From an uncultured Elusimicrobiales bacterium (GTDB taxonomy: Bacteria > Elusimicrobiota > Elusimicrobia > Elusimicrobiales > Elusimicrobiaceae), in assembly GCA_944325235.1 (NCBI GenBank), contig CALUZE010000011.1:1-18031 (forward strand): 18,031 nt of DNA, written 5' to 3'. How positions within the stretch are numbered: the stretch's first letter is position 1; every line of letters starts with the position of its first letter. Shown piece by piece: positions 6,741 to 14,167 of the stretch. The notes under the pieces are model-generated. The model was not told the DNA's origin and searched no databases. It worked only from the letters and a program-made list of their open reading frames with translations. The position numbers and the translations under genes are program-made.

Positions 6741-8583
6741 CTTCTTCTCCCGACGTTAAAAGTTCCTGGTAATCTTCGTCCGACCGCACCGGCGCCTGCG
6801 GCTTAACGGCCGGCTTGGCGGCGGGCTGCTCCAAATCAAAATACGCTTCCAACATCGCGCGGGCAATCGGGCCGGCGGCCGAGCTGCCGCCTTCGCCAAA
6901 TTCCACAAATACGGCCAACGCGATGGACGGGGCTTCCCCTTTCCGGCCGGCAAACGCCATAAACCAGCCGTGGTCCTCCCCGTGCGGGTTTTGCGCCGTA
7001 CCGGTCTTGCCGTATACGTCCAACCCTTTAATCCACACACGGGCGGCGGTACCGCCTTCCACCGTGTGCTTTAAGGCTTTAAACAACAAATCGTATGTTT
7101 CGGGCTTTAAATCGGCCTTTTGCAAAATTTCGGTTTTGCCCAGCACTTCCGTTTTGCCCGTTTGGTTGCTGACGATTTTTTCCACATAATACGGCCGATA
7201 CACGTTGCCGCGGCTGGCCACGGCGGCGGCAAACTGCGCCATTTTAAGCGGCGTAAACAGCAGTTCCCCCTGCCCGATAGACAGGTTTAACGTATCGCCG
7301 ATGAACCAATAGGTTTTGTTGCGGGCACGGCGGGTGGGGCCGTAGAGGTTGCCGGCTTTTTCGCCGGGCAAATCAATGCCGGTCTGGCGGCCGATCATAA
7401 ATTTTCGCTCAATGCGTTCAATGGCGGCCGAACCCGTTTGCGCGGCCACTTGGTAGAAATACACGTCGCACGAATGGCTCATCCCGTCAAAAAAGTCCAT
7501 TGGGCCATGTTTGCCCCAGCAACGGAACACGCGCGGGCCGGAATCGTAAAACCCGGGGCAATTGATTTTTTTGTTCACATCCAAATGGCCGTATTCCAGC
7601 GCGGCCGCACCGGTGATGATTTTAAACGTAGAGGCCGGCGGATAAATGCCCTGGATGGCCAGGTTGTATTCGTTGATTTTTTTGGATTGGTTGGGGTTTT
7701 CTTCGTCGCTGTACGGCACAAAGATGTTGGGGTCGTACGCGGGCGCGCTAGCCATGGCCAGTACGGCGCCGGTGCGCGGGTCCAGCGCCACGGCGGCACC
7801 GCGGCCGGTTTTGGAATTTTTAAGGCCTTCTTCGGCCGCGCGCTGGAGTTTGAAATCCAACGTTAAATACACGTCGCTCCCGGCGGACCATTTTTTGTCT
7901 TGGATGATACTGGTCACCCGGCCGCGGTAGTCCACTTCCAAATAGACGCCGCCGTCGGTGCCTTTTAATTGTTTTTCAAACTTTTTTTCAATGCCGTTCT
8001 TGCCGATTTTGGACGTTAAGCGGTAGCCCATCCGCGGGTCGCGGTTGCGCCATTCGCGGTCGTCCATACTGCTGATGTAGCCCAGCAAGTGGCTGGCAAA
8101 CCCGCCGTAGGGATAGGTACGTTTGGTTTCTTCAATCAAATACACGCCGGGATAATACAGCTGCAATTCCTGCAGAGAAACCGTACTTTTGGTGGAAAGG
8201 TTTTCGGCCAGCAAAACGGCTTTGCCCGTCCGGGCGCCTTCAGCCAGTTTATCCACCACGTCTTTCGGGTCCATTTTCAGCCGCGGGGCAAAGTCCTTGG
8301 CCAGTTGTTCCAGGTAAATGGGGTCCTGGCTGCCGCCCAGGTAATAAAAGCTGAAAGAAGGTTCGTTGGTGGCTACGGCTACGCCGTCGGCCGTAAACAC
8401 GCGGCCGCGCGGGGCCGTTTGGTAGATAATTTGCGTGCGGTTGCGTTCGGCCATTTCCAAATACGCCTGGTGTCGCAGCACTTGTATGTCCACCAGCCGC
8501 AGCGCAATCACGCCGCCGGCTATGGCAGCCAGCACCATCATCAGCTTTAAACGCGCATTAAAAAAAATCTTGGTAACGGCCAT
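6718..8583 (-). CDS. mrdA: Penicillin-binding protein 2 (elongasome transpeptidase)
   Basis: A class B PBP that cross-links peptidoglycan in the side wall and activates RodA. The 621-aa chain has a single N-terminal membrane anchor (about 12-33) and a non-catalytic pedestal or dimerisation region with the Pro-Arg-Gly-Arg motif at 58-61. The transpeptidase domain runs to about 585. All three active-site motifs are present: Ser318-Thr-Phe-Lys321 (SxxK), Ser371-Cys-Asp373 (the SxD form typical of PBP2) and Lys526-Thr-Gly528. A Pro/Ala/Lys stretch and an acidic tail (about 585-621) follow the domain and look disordered. The gene starts 11 nt after the mreD stop with a purine-rich site upstream, and its end overlaps rodA. 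It acts in the periplasm within the MreBCD-RodA complex and would be a beta-lactam target (mecillinam-type). Confidence 0.96.
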   Translation of the reverse strand: MAVTKIFFNARLKLMMVLAAIAGGVIALRLVDIQVLRHQAYLEMAERNRTQIIYQTAPRGRVFTADGVAVATNEPSFSFYYLGGSQDPIYLEQLAKDFAPRLKMDPKDVVDKLAEGARTGKAVLLAENLSTKSTVSLQELQLYYPGVYLIEETKRTYPYGGFASHLLGYISSMDDREWRNRDPRMGYRLTSKIGKNGIEKKFEKQLKGTDGGVYLEVDYRGRVTSIIQDKKWSAGSDVYLTLDFKLQRAAEEGLKNSKTGRGAAVALDPRTGAVLAMASAPAYDPNIFVPYSDEENPNQSKKINEYNLAIQGIYPPASTFKIITGAAALEYGHLDVNKKINCPGFYDSGPRVFRCWGKHGPMDFFDGMSHSCDVYFYQVAAQTGSAAIERIERKFMIGRQTGIDLPGEKAGNLYGPTRRARNKTYWFIGDTLNLSIGQGELLFTPLKMAQFAAAVASRGNVYRPYYVEKIVSNQTGKTEVLGKTEILQKADLKPETYDLLFKALKHTVEGGTAARVWIKGLDVYGKTGTAQNPHGEDHGWFMAFAGRKGEAPSIALAVFVEFGEGGSSAAGPIARAMLEAYFDLEQPAAKPAVKPQAPVRSDEDYQELLTSGEEDGSLSEF

Positions 8584-8594
8584 TTACTACGCCC

Positions 8595-9089
8595 CTATAC
8601 CTGCCGGCTGAAAGAGCCTTTGCCCATCACGATACGCACCAGCCCGAACACCGCCGGGGCAAAAAGCGCCGTCACGACGGAGCCGATAAGCAAGCTCCGA
8701 AAACCGGGCCACATATCCGTAGATGCAAACCACCAAAACAGCAGGGTGTTCAATACACCGCCAAAGAAAGTCAATCCGAAAACTGTCACCATTTGCGGCG
8801 GAATGGCATCAAAATCAAACCGACTGGACAAATCGTACACCACACACGCGGCGACGGTAAACGTAAACGCGTTGTTGCCAAACAACTTGGTGCCGAAGAA
8901 ATCCAAAAACAACCCGCAAATAAACGCTGCCGGATACCCGCAGGCCGGTTTCAGCACCGTGCAGAATGCCGCGGCGAAGGCCAAAATCATATTTACGCTC
9001 ATGCCCCAGTACGAAAAAATGGACGCAAACGCCCAGTGTACAATGGTGGCCAAAATAAACAAGAAAACCAGTTTAATAAAACTCCACAT
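8595..9089 (-). CDS. mreD: Rod-shape-determining membrane protein MreD
   Basis: A small inner-membrane protein (164 aa) with about five hydrophobic helices, a typical MreD size. The region around 55-70, with Gly-Leu-Phe-Leu-Asp-Phe-Phe-Gly, matches the conserved MreD core (Gly-x-x-x-Asp). It bridges MreC and MreB with PBP2/RodA. The primary sequence is poorly conserved in this family, so position between mreC and mrdA is a large part of the evidence. It starts 2 nt after the mreC stop, with a GAGGA site inside the end of mreC. The residues around 85-95 (Ser-Ser-Arg-Phe-Asp-Phe-Asp) form a short polar loop between helices. Confidence 0.9.
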   Translation of the reverse strand: MWSFIKLVFLFILATIVHWAFASIFSYWGMSVNMILAFAAAFCTVLKPACGYPAAFICGLFLDFFGTKLFGNNAFTFTVAACVVYDLSSRFDFDAIPPQMVTVFGLTFFGGVLNTLLFWWFASTDMWPGFRSLLIGSVVTALFAPAVFGLVRIVMGKGSFSRQV

Positions 9090-9091
9090 AA

Positions 9092-9952
9092 TTATTTTTT
9101 GTCCTCATTTCCTAAAATGACAAAAACTTCTTTCACCGCCGCGGAATGTACTTGCGGCTCCACATTGACGGTAAGCGCCGTTTGGAAACTTTCATCTTGG
9201 CGCACGCCGCTTACTTCACCCACCAAAATACCGGCCGGGAAAATGCTGCTCGTGGCCGCGGTGAACACTTTGTCCCCTTTTTCCACGTGCGTCAGGAGCG
9301 GAATGTATTTAATGCGCACCGGGCGCATGCCGCTGCCCACCAGCAGGCCTTCTTCCTGCCCGCGTTCCAAATAGACGGCGGCGGAAAAATCTTCGTCGCG
9401 CACCAAAAGTACCTTGGCCGTGTTTTCCGTCACTTCCACCACCACCCCGGCCAGGCCTTCTTTGCCCGCTTCCATAGAGATGACGGCGCTCCGTTCCCGG
9501 ATGCCGGCGCGGCTGCCTTTATCAATAATCACCGTGTTCCACTGCGTCGGCTCGCGGTAGGCCACCTTGGCCCACACCCCGTGCCAGCGTTGGGCCGGCT
9601 TTAATTGCAAAATTTCGGTCAGGCGTCCGTTTTCGTCCAAAATGGCTTCCGCCTGCGAGGCAAGCAGTTTGGTCATTTCAATTTCCTGCTTAAGCGCGCG
9701 GTTTTCGCGGTGGGTATCCAACAGTTCACGCACCGTCCGACTGACGTCTTCGGCGTATTTGGCCGTGCCGTGCGCCAGGCGCACCTGCGGGATAAACACA
9801 TACGCCAATACCGCTTTGACGGACGATACCAGCCCTTCCAGCGGCAAAATCATCAATAAAAAGGAAAGCAATAAAAAAGCCGTCGGCAGCAAAAAACGCC
9901 GTTTCGCGCCGGAATCGGTATGCTTTTTGGGAGATTTTTTACGAGGTAACAT
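9092..9952 (-). CDS. mreC: Rod-shape-determining protein MreC
   Basis: A periplasmic scaffold of the elongasome, anchored in the inner membrane, that binds PBP2 and switches it on. The 286-aa chain has a Lys/Arg-rich cytoplasmic start (1-20), one transmembrane helix at about 20-38, a coiled coil at about 62-117 and the beta-rich MreC head at about 120-280. The segments Gly-Val-Trp-Ala-Lys-Val and Asn-Thr-Val-Ile-Ile-Asp-Lys-Gly near 125-146 are typical of MreC. The start ATG has no clear Shine-Dalgarno sequence; the bases before it are AT-rich and include the palindrome CAAATTTG at about 9957-9964. It follows a 196-nt spacer after mreB containing a terminator and several hairpins, so it is the first gene of the second part of the mre cluster. 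Confidence 0.94.
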   Translation of the reverse strand: MLPRKKSPKKHTDSGAKRRFLLPTAFLLLSFLLMILPLEGLVSSVKAVLAYVFIPQVRLAHGTAKYAEDVSRTVRELLDTHRENRALKQEIEMTKLLASQAEAILDENGRLTEILQLKPAQRWHGVWAKVAYREPTQWNTVIIDKGSRAGIRERSAVISMEAGKEGLAGVVVEVTENTAKVLLVRDEDFSAAVYLERGQEEGLLVGSGMRPVRIKYIPLLTHVEKGDKVFTAATSSIFPAGILVGEVSGVRQDESFQTALTVNVEPQVHSAAVKEVFVILGNEDKK

Positions 9953-9965
9953 ATTTCAAATTTGT

Positions 9966-10075
9966 TTGGATGCGGCCGTAAGCCGCTTGTCTGAATTTTT
10001 CGTGCCGCAAGGGCACTTGTTGCAACCGCACCCGGTTGCCGGGCCCCGCATTTGCCGCGGGGAAACAGGCTAAAA
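9966..10075 (-). other. Structured spacer between mreB and mreC with four tandem hairpins
   Basis: Four consecutive stem-loops can be drawn: CCCCGC/GCGGGG with a 7-nt loop, GCAACCG/CGGTTGC with a 4-nt loop, GTGCC/GGCAC with a 5-nt loop, and GCGGC/GCCGC with a 5-nt loop, in minus-strand order from about 10062 to 9973. They fill nearly all the spacer left after the mreB terminator. None is followed by a clear T-tract, and I see no convincing promoter or open frame there. The likely reading is a folded 5' leader of the mreC mRNA. Confidence 0.6.
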
Positions 10076-10085
10076 CACACAAAAA

Positions 10086-10128
10086 ACCAAAAAGCGGACA
10101 CGGTCCCCAAGAGAACTGTGTCCGCTTT
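10086..10128 (-). terminator. Rho-independent terminator after mreB
   Basis: An 11-bp perfect stem (10091-10101 with 10118-10128) can be extended by inner pairs across a 16-nt loop. On the minus strand it ends in T residues (10093-10089). It lies about 20 nt after the mreB stop. It should end much of the ribosomal-mreB transcript before mreC, allowing mreB to be made in excess over mreCD. Confidence 0.88.
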
Positions 10129-10148
10129 AAATTTTTTCAGCAGCTAGG

Positions 10149-11192
10149 CTAGAAAGATTTACCGCGGGAGCCGAAGAAACGGGACCCTTTCTCGTTCAAC
10201 TGTTCCAAGAATTTGCCCGTGCCCAGCGCCACGCAGCTAAGCGGGTCAGCCGCGCGGTGGACGGGAATATCCGTTTCCTTACGGATCAGTTCGGTAATAC
10301 CTCTAAGCAAGCTGCCCCCTCCGGCCACGACCAAGCCTCTGTCTACCAGGTCGGCGGCCAATTCAGGCGGCGTTTCTTCCAGTGTGCTCTTAATTACATC
10401 AATAATGAGCCGCACCGGTTCCATGAGCGCCTGGCGGATTTCTTCCGAAGTTACCGTCAGCGTGCGGGGCAACCCTTGCGTCTGGTCGCGCCCTTTTACT
10501 TCCATGGATTTTTCTTCTTTCAGCGGATAGACGGAACCCAAGTTGATTTTCACTTCTTCCGCCGTCGTTTCGCCAATGATGAGGTTATATTTTTTGCGGA
10601 AATACTGCACGATGCATTCGGTCAGTTCGTCGCCGGCCACGTCAATGGATTTGGCCACTACCATCCCGCCTAAGGAGATGACGGCCACTTCCGTCGTGCC
10701 GCCGCCGATGTCTACAATCATGCTGGCGTGCGGTTCCGCAATCGGCAAATCGGCACCCATGGCCGAAGCCATGGGTTCTTCGATCAAATAGACCTCGCGC
10801 GCACCCGCCTGGCGGGCGGCGTCGTCTACCGCGCGTCTTTCCACGCCGGTAATATCCGAGGGGATGCCGATTACAATTCTAGGGCGTAACAGACTGCTTC
10901 TGCTATGGACCTTGCGGATAAAGTAACGAATCATTTCCTGCGTGACTTCAAAATCCGCAATCACACCGTTCTTCATCGGGCGCACGGCCACGATGTTGGC
11001 AGGGGTTCTGCCAAGCATTTGCTTGGCTTTCGCGCCTACGGCTTTCACTTCGCCGGTTTCTCTTTCCACGGCCACCACGGAAGGTTCGCGCAGGACAATG
11101 CCTTTGTCTTTTACATAAATCAGGCAGTTGGCCGTACCCAAATCCATCCCCAGGTCCGAGGAGAAAAGGCCCCCGAGATAGTCTATTACCAT
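10149..11192 (-). CDS. mreB: Actin-like rod-shape protein MreB
   Basis: A bacterial actin that forms membrane-bound filaments directing side-wall synthesis. The 347-aa length is standard. Nucleotide-binding motifs are intact: phosphate-1 Asp17-Leu-Gly-Thr20, phosphate-2 Asp161-Ile-Gly-Gly-Gly-Thr-Thr, adenosine-loop Gly-Gly-Gly at 291-293, and the catalytic-type Glu in Glu-Glu-Pro (138-140). The first residues (Met-Val-Ile-Asp-Tyr-Leu-Gly-Gly-Leu-Phe) are hydrophobic and could help membrane attachment. It starts at ATG only 8 nt after the rplQ stop, with a GGGG stretch before the start. It is therefore probably co-transcribed with the alpha operon. A strong terminator follows it. I see no promoter of its own. 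Confidence 0.97.
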   Translation of the reverse strand: MVIDYLGGLFSSDLGMDLGTANCLIYVKDKGIVLREPSVVAVERETGEVKAVGAKAKQMLGRTPANIVAVRPMKNGVIADFEVTQEMIRYFIRKVHSRSSLLRPRIVIGIPSDITGVERRAVDDAARQAGAREVYLIEEPMASAMGADLPIAEPHASMIVDIGGGTTEVAVISLGGMVVAKSIDVAGDELTECIVQYFRKKYNLIIGETTAEEVKINLGSVYPLKEEKSMEVKGRDQTQGLPRTLTVTSEEIRQALMEPVRLIIDVIKSTLEETPPELAADLVDRGLVVAGGGSLLRGITELIRKETDIPVHRAADPLSCVALGTGKFLEQLNEKGSRFFGSRGKSF

Positions 11193-11200
11193 AGTCGCCC

Positions 11201-11545
11201 CTACTCTACCAATTTAACGATAGCCACTTGAGCGTTGTCGCCTTGGCGCAAGCCCGCGCGGTAAATGCGGCAGAAACCGCCGGCGCGGTTGGCATAGCGC
11301 GTAGCCAACACGTCAAACAGCTTTTTGAGTGCAGCCGCATCTTTGAGCGTGTCTTTAGCGGCGCGTTCGTTTTTGGCTTTGGCCAGGGTGATCAACCCCT
11401 CCACCACGCGGCGAACTTCTTTGGCTTTGGGCAAGGTGGTCTTCACTTCTTCGTGAAGGATGATGCTCGTGGCCATATTGTTGAGCATCGCTTTGCGGTG
11501 GGACGCAGTCTTGCCAAGTTTTCTGTATCCGGTATTCTTAATCAT
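11201..11545 (-). CDS. rplQ: 50S ribosomal protein bL17
   Basis: A structural protein of the large ribosomal subunit (114 aa), within the usual 115-130 range. Its conserved N-terminus carries Tyr-Arg-Lys-Leu-Gly-Lys followed by His-Arg-Lys-Ala-Met-Leu-Asn-Asn. The Thr-Arg-Tyr-Ala-Asn-Arg-Ala-Gly-Gly-Phe-Cys-Arg-Ile stretch near 85-97 and the end (Ala-Ile-Val-Lys-Leu-Val-Glu) are typical. The usual alpha-operon end is rpoA-rplQ, as here. The GGAG site overlaps the rpoA stop region, 11 nt before the ATG. The gene feeds directly into mreB. Confidence 0.96.
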   Translation of the reverse strand: MIKNTGYRKLGKTASHRKAMLNNMATSIILHEEVKTTLPKAKEVRRVVEGLITLAKAKNERAAKDTLKDAAALKKLFDVLATRYANRAGGFCRIYRAGLRQGDNAQVAIVKLVE

Positions 11546-11560
11546 ACTAAAACTTACTCC

Positions 11561-12559
11561 TTAAATTTTCATACCGAGCGAAAGTTTCATCTCGGCAAGT
11601 CTTTCTTTGATTTCGTCCATAGATTTGGCGCCGAAGTTCTTGATCATTTTCAAGTCGTCTTCGGACATTCTCACCAAGTCGCGCACCGTGTTGATGTTTT
11701 CGGACTTGAGGCAATTGATGGAGCGGGAAGACAATTCAATAAACTCAATGGACTGGTTGAGCAGTTCATCCAGTTTGGAATTGACGTTCGCACCCGCCAC
11801 GGAACCCGTCATGGACACGGGCTCTTCCACCGCTTCGTCGCTGGTGGTGGCTACGCAGTCATCTTCGCCTTCAATCGTGAAAATATGCAGCGAGCTGGAC
11901 AGCAGTACCGCCGCGCGGTGAAGCGCACGGGCCGGCTGCAGCGTGCCGTCGGTGGTGATTTCCAAAATCAAGCGGTCATAGTCCGTCTTCTGGCCGACGC
12001 GGGCCGGTTCCACATCGTAGTGGACCTTCACAATCGGCGAGAACAACGCATCCACCGGAATGAACCCGGCAGGGCGCTGGATTTTGGCCAAATCTTCGGC
12101 CGGCACATAGCCTTTGCCGCGGGAAATTTCAATTTCCATTTCCAGGCTGCCGCCTACTTCCAGCGTAGCCAGGGCCAGGTCTTTATTGACAATTTCCACA
12201 CCGTCGATTTCTTCGATATCCGCAGCGGTAACCACGCCCGGTTTAGAGGCGTGCAACTGCAGATATTCGCGGTTTTTGCCTTCCATTTTCACGCGCAGGC
12301 GTTTCAAATTGAGCAAAATGTTGATGACGTCTTCCCGAACGTTCGGAATCGTGCTGAATTCGTGCACGGCCCCGGCGATTCTGACGGCAGTAACGGCGGC
12401 CCCTTCCATACCGGACAGCAAAATCCGGCGCAGGGAGTTGCCCACCGTGTGGCCGTAACCGCTTTCGTAGGGTTCTGCGATAAACTTACCGTAGAAGTCG
12501 GACGCGGTCTTTTCTTCCAACTGAATCTTTTGCGGAAGGACTAATTCATTAAAAGCCAT
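11561..12559 (-). CDS. rpoA: RNA polymerase alpha subunit
   Basis: The alpha subunit of RNA polymerase (332 aa, normal length). It dimerises to start assembly of the core enzyme. The N-terminal domain (about 1-235) includes the conserved Gly-His-Thr-Val-Gly-Asn-Ser-Leu-Arg-Arg-Ile-Leu-Leu segment near 35-47. A polar linker (about 236-262) leads to the C-terminal DNA- and activator-binding domain. That domain has Arg-Ser-Ile-Asn-Cys-Leu-Lys and the Asn-Phe-Gly-Ala-Lys-Ser-Met-Asp-Glu helix-hairpin-helix end. The ATG has an excellent GGAGG site 7 nt upstream and follows rpsD by 15 nt. Both domains being intact means normal UP-element and activator contacts are possible. Confidence 0.98.
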   Translation of the reverse strand: MAFNELVLPQKIQLEEKTASDFYGKFIAEPYESGYGHTVGNSLRRILLSGMEGAAVTAVRIAGAVHEFSTIPNVREDVINILLNLKRLRVKMEGKNREYLQLHASKPGVVTAADIEEIDGVEIVNKDLALATLEVGGSLEMEIEISRGKGYVPAEDLAKIQRPAGFIPVDALFSPIVKVHYDVEPARVGQKTDYDRLILEITTDGTLQPARALHRAAVLLSSSLHIFTIEGEDDCVATTSDEAVEEPVSMTGSVAGANVNSKLDELLNQSIEFIELSSRSINCLKSENINTVRDLVRMSEDDLKMIKNFGAKSMDEIKERLAEMKLSLGMKI

Positions 12560-12574
12560 TGCAAATCCTCCAAA

Positions 12575-13204
12575 CTATTTAGAGTAGTATTCGACGATGA
12601 GCTGCTCGTTGACAGGGTAGGACATTTCCGCTCTGTCGGGCCATCTTAAAAGTTTACCGGTCATTTTCTCCGCGTCATATTCCAAAAAGCTGGGGCGCTG
12701 GTTGCGCTTTTCGGCTTCGGTCAGCGCTTGTTTGACCTGGGCGTTTTCCGCCAAGGCTTTGTCCAAGGCCACTTTGTCGCCGATGCGCAGCTGGTAGGAA
12801 GGAACGTTGACGGCTTTGCCGTTCACGGTCACATATCCGTGCAGCACGATTTGGCGCGCAGCTTTCAAGGAAACGGCGAAGCCTAAGCGGCGCACGACGT
12901 TATCCAAGCGGGTTTCCAGTTTGCGCAAGAAGTTTTCGCCCGTCTGGCCTTCGGCCTTGGCGGCGGCGTCAAACAAATTGCGGAACGGAATTTCCGACAT
13001 ACCAGACTGAAGTCTGGCTTTCTGTTTTTCCTGCAAGCGAACGCCGTATTCGGACACTTTGGCTTTTCTAACTTTGCCGCCGCGTTTGGTTACGGCTGCC
13101 AACTTGTCAATGACGCAGTTGGTGTAGCATTTGGTTCCTTTCAAGAAAAGTTTGCAATCTAATTTTCTGCACTTTTTGCAGCTGGGTCCTGTATATCTAG
13201 ACAT
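12575..13204 (-). CDS. rpsD: 30S ribosomal protein uS4, zinc-binding type
   Basis: A primary 16S rRNA-binding protein and, in many bacteria, translational repressor of the alpha operon. The 209-aa chain has a Cys-rich N-terminus: Cys9, Cys12, Cys26 and Cys30 form a zinc site of the C+ type, plus an extra Cys17. In the C+ proteins I know the last pair is CxxxxC, so the spacing here (CxxxC) is one residue shorter. The S4 RNA-binding domain lies at about 95-160 and contains Asn-Val-Val-Arg-Arg-Leu-Gly-Phe. The stretch with Arg-Leu-Gln-Ser-Gly-Met replaces the usual Arg-Arg-Xaa-Tyr-Gly region. An AGGAG site lies at the rpsK end, rather far (about 13 nt) from the ATG. Confidence 0.97.
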   Translation of the reverse strand: MSRYTGPSCKKCRKLDCKLFLKGTKCYTNCVIDKLAAVTKRGGKVRKAKVSEYGVRLQEKQKARLQSGMSEIPFRNLFDAAAKAEGQTGENFLRKLETRLDNVVRRLGFAVSLKAARQIVLHGYVTVNGKAVNVPSYQLRIGDKVALDKALAENAQVKQALTEAEKRNQRPSFLEYDAEKMTGKLLRWPDRAEMSYPVNEQLIVEYYSK

Positions 13205-13210
13205 AAATTT

Positions 13211-13633
13211 TTATACTCTCCTGGCTTTGGGCGGTCTGCATCCGTTGTGGGGGATGGGGGTTACGTCTTTAATGGAAGACACGGTTAAACCCGCTTGTTG
13301 TACGGCGCGCACGGCGGTTTCTCTGCCCTGGCCCGGGCCGCAAACTTTTACGGCTACTTCGCGCATACCCATCGCCACGGCTTTTTCGGCCGCTTTGTTG
13401 CTGGTGATTTGCGCGGCAAACGGAGTGCTTTTCTTGGTGCCTTTAAAGCCGTGAGAACCGGCGGTAGACCAAGCAATCGTGTTGCCCTTATCGTCCGAAA
13501 CAGTCACAATGGTGTTGTTGAACGAGCAGTAAATATGCACCACGCCGAATACCGGCGCTTTGGCGTTTTTCTTCTTTCCTTTCGCCGCGGGAGCTTTCGC
13601 CGCCGGGGCCGTTGTCACTTTTTCTTCTGCCAT
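13211..13633 (-). CDS. rpsK: 30S ribosomal protein uS11
   Basis: A small-subunit platform protein close to the mRNA exit and E site (140 aa). The core from about residue 28 is standard, including Ile-Tyr-Cys-Ser-Phe-Asn-Asn-Thr-Ile-Val-Thr, Gly-Phe-Lys-Gly-Thr-Lys-Lys-Ser-Thr-Pro and the end Pro-His-Asn-Gly-Cys-Arg-Pro-Pro-Lys-Ala-Arg-Arg-Val. The first 27 residues form an Ala/Pro/Lys-rich extension longer than in E. coli, probably disordered and RNA-touching. Its position between rpsM and rpsD is the usual alpha-operon order. An AGGA site lies 9 nt before the ATG. Confidence 0.97.
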   Translation of the reverse strand: MAEEKVTTAPAAKAPAAKGKKKNAKAPVFGVVHIYCSFNNTIVTVSDDKGNTIAWSTAGSHGFKGTKKSTPFAAQITSNKAAEKAVAMGMREVAVKVCGPGQGRETAVRAVQQAGLTVSSIKDVTPIPHNGCRPPKARRV

Positions 13634-13657
13634 ATGTTAAATTCCTAATCTCTAAAT

Positions 13658-14032
13658 TTATTTGGTTTTAGAACCCACGGTTTTTCTTCTGCCGCGGCGG
13701 GTTCTGCTGTTGGTTTTGGTGCGCTGTCCGCGGACCGGCAGGTTGCGGCGGTGGCGCTGGCCTCTGTAAGAACCAATTTCAATGGTGCGGTGAATGTTTT
13801 GCGCTACTTCGCGGCGCAGTTCGCCTTCCACTTTGTATTCTTTCTGCAAAATGGTGTTGAGCAAACCGGCCTGCTGTTCGGTCAAGTCTTTCACGCGGGT
13901 GGCGGGATCAATCTGGCCGTTCAATTTGGCAAGCACTTCTTTCGCGTTTTTCTTGCCGATGCCATAAATGTATTCCAACGCGACATCTATTCTTTTGTTT
14001 TTCGGTAAATCAATACCTGCGACTCTAGCCAT
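13658..14032 (-). CDS. rpsM: 30S ribosomal protein uS13
   Basis: A head protein of the small subunit that contacts 5S-region bridges and the P-site tRNA (124 aa, normal). It starts Met-Ala-Arg-Val-Ala-Gly-Ile-Asp-Leu-Pro, carries Tyr-Gly-Ile-Gly near 23-26, and has the Arg-rich tail with Arg-Gly-Gln-Arg-Thr-Lys-Thr-Asn followed by Arg-Thr-Arg-Arg-Gly, ending in Lys-rich residues. It is the first uS gene of the alpha operon, following rpmJ by 21 nt. An AGGAG site lies 11 nt before the ATG. Confidence 0.97.
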   Translation of the reverse strand: MARVAGIDLPKNKRIDVALEYIYGIGKKNAKEVLAKLNGQIDPATRVKDLTEQQAGLLNTILQKEYKVEGELRREVAQNIHRTIEIGSYRGQRHRRNLPVRGQRTKTNSRTRRGRRKTVGSKTK

Positions 14033-14053
14033 ATCTTATAAAACTCCTATAAA

Positions 14054-14167
14054 TTAACCTTGGCGCTGTTTGTGCTTCGCGACTTCGCAAACCACGCGGA
14101 CCACGCCGTTGCGTTTAATGATCTTGCATTTCTGACATATCTTTTTTACACTGGCTCTGACTTTCAT
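14054..14167 (-). CDS. rpmJ: 50S ribosomal protein bL36, zinc-binding type
   Basis: A 37-residue protein read directly from the sequence: Met-Lys-Val-Arg-Ala-Ser-Val-Lys-Lys-Ile-Cys at the start and Lys-His-Lys-Gln-Arg-Gln-Gly at the end. The zinc ligands Cys11, Cys14, Cys27 and His32 are all present, so this is the C+ form. The ATG directly follows the infA stop (TAA then ATG), with an AGGGAG site 6 nt before it inside the end of infA. The infA-rpmJ-rpsM order is the standard one in many bacteria. It lies in the large subunit near the L7/L12 stalk base. Confidence 0.96.
   Translation of the reverse strand: MKVRASVKKICQKCKIIKRNGVVRVVCEVAKHKQRQG

Noticed and set aside
9853..10110. Minus-strand frame of 85 aa across the mreB-mreC spacer
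   Set aside because: It overlaps the start of mreC out of frame, begins inside the mreB terminator, has no ribosome-binding site and shows no family resemblance.
11228..12544. Plus-strand frame of 438 aa opposite rplQ and rpoA
   Set aside because: It spans two conserved genes and their gap on the other strand, and has the Phe/His/Gln-rich composition of antisense frames.
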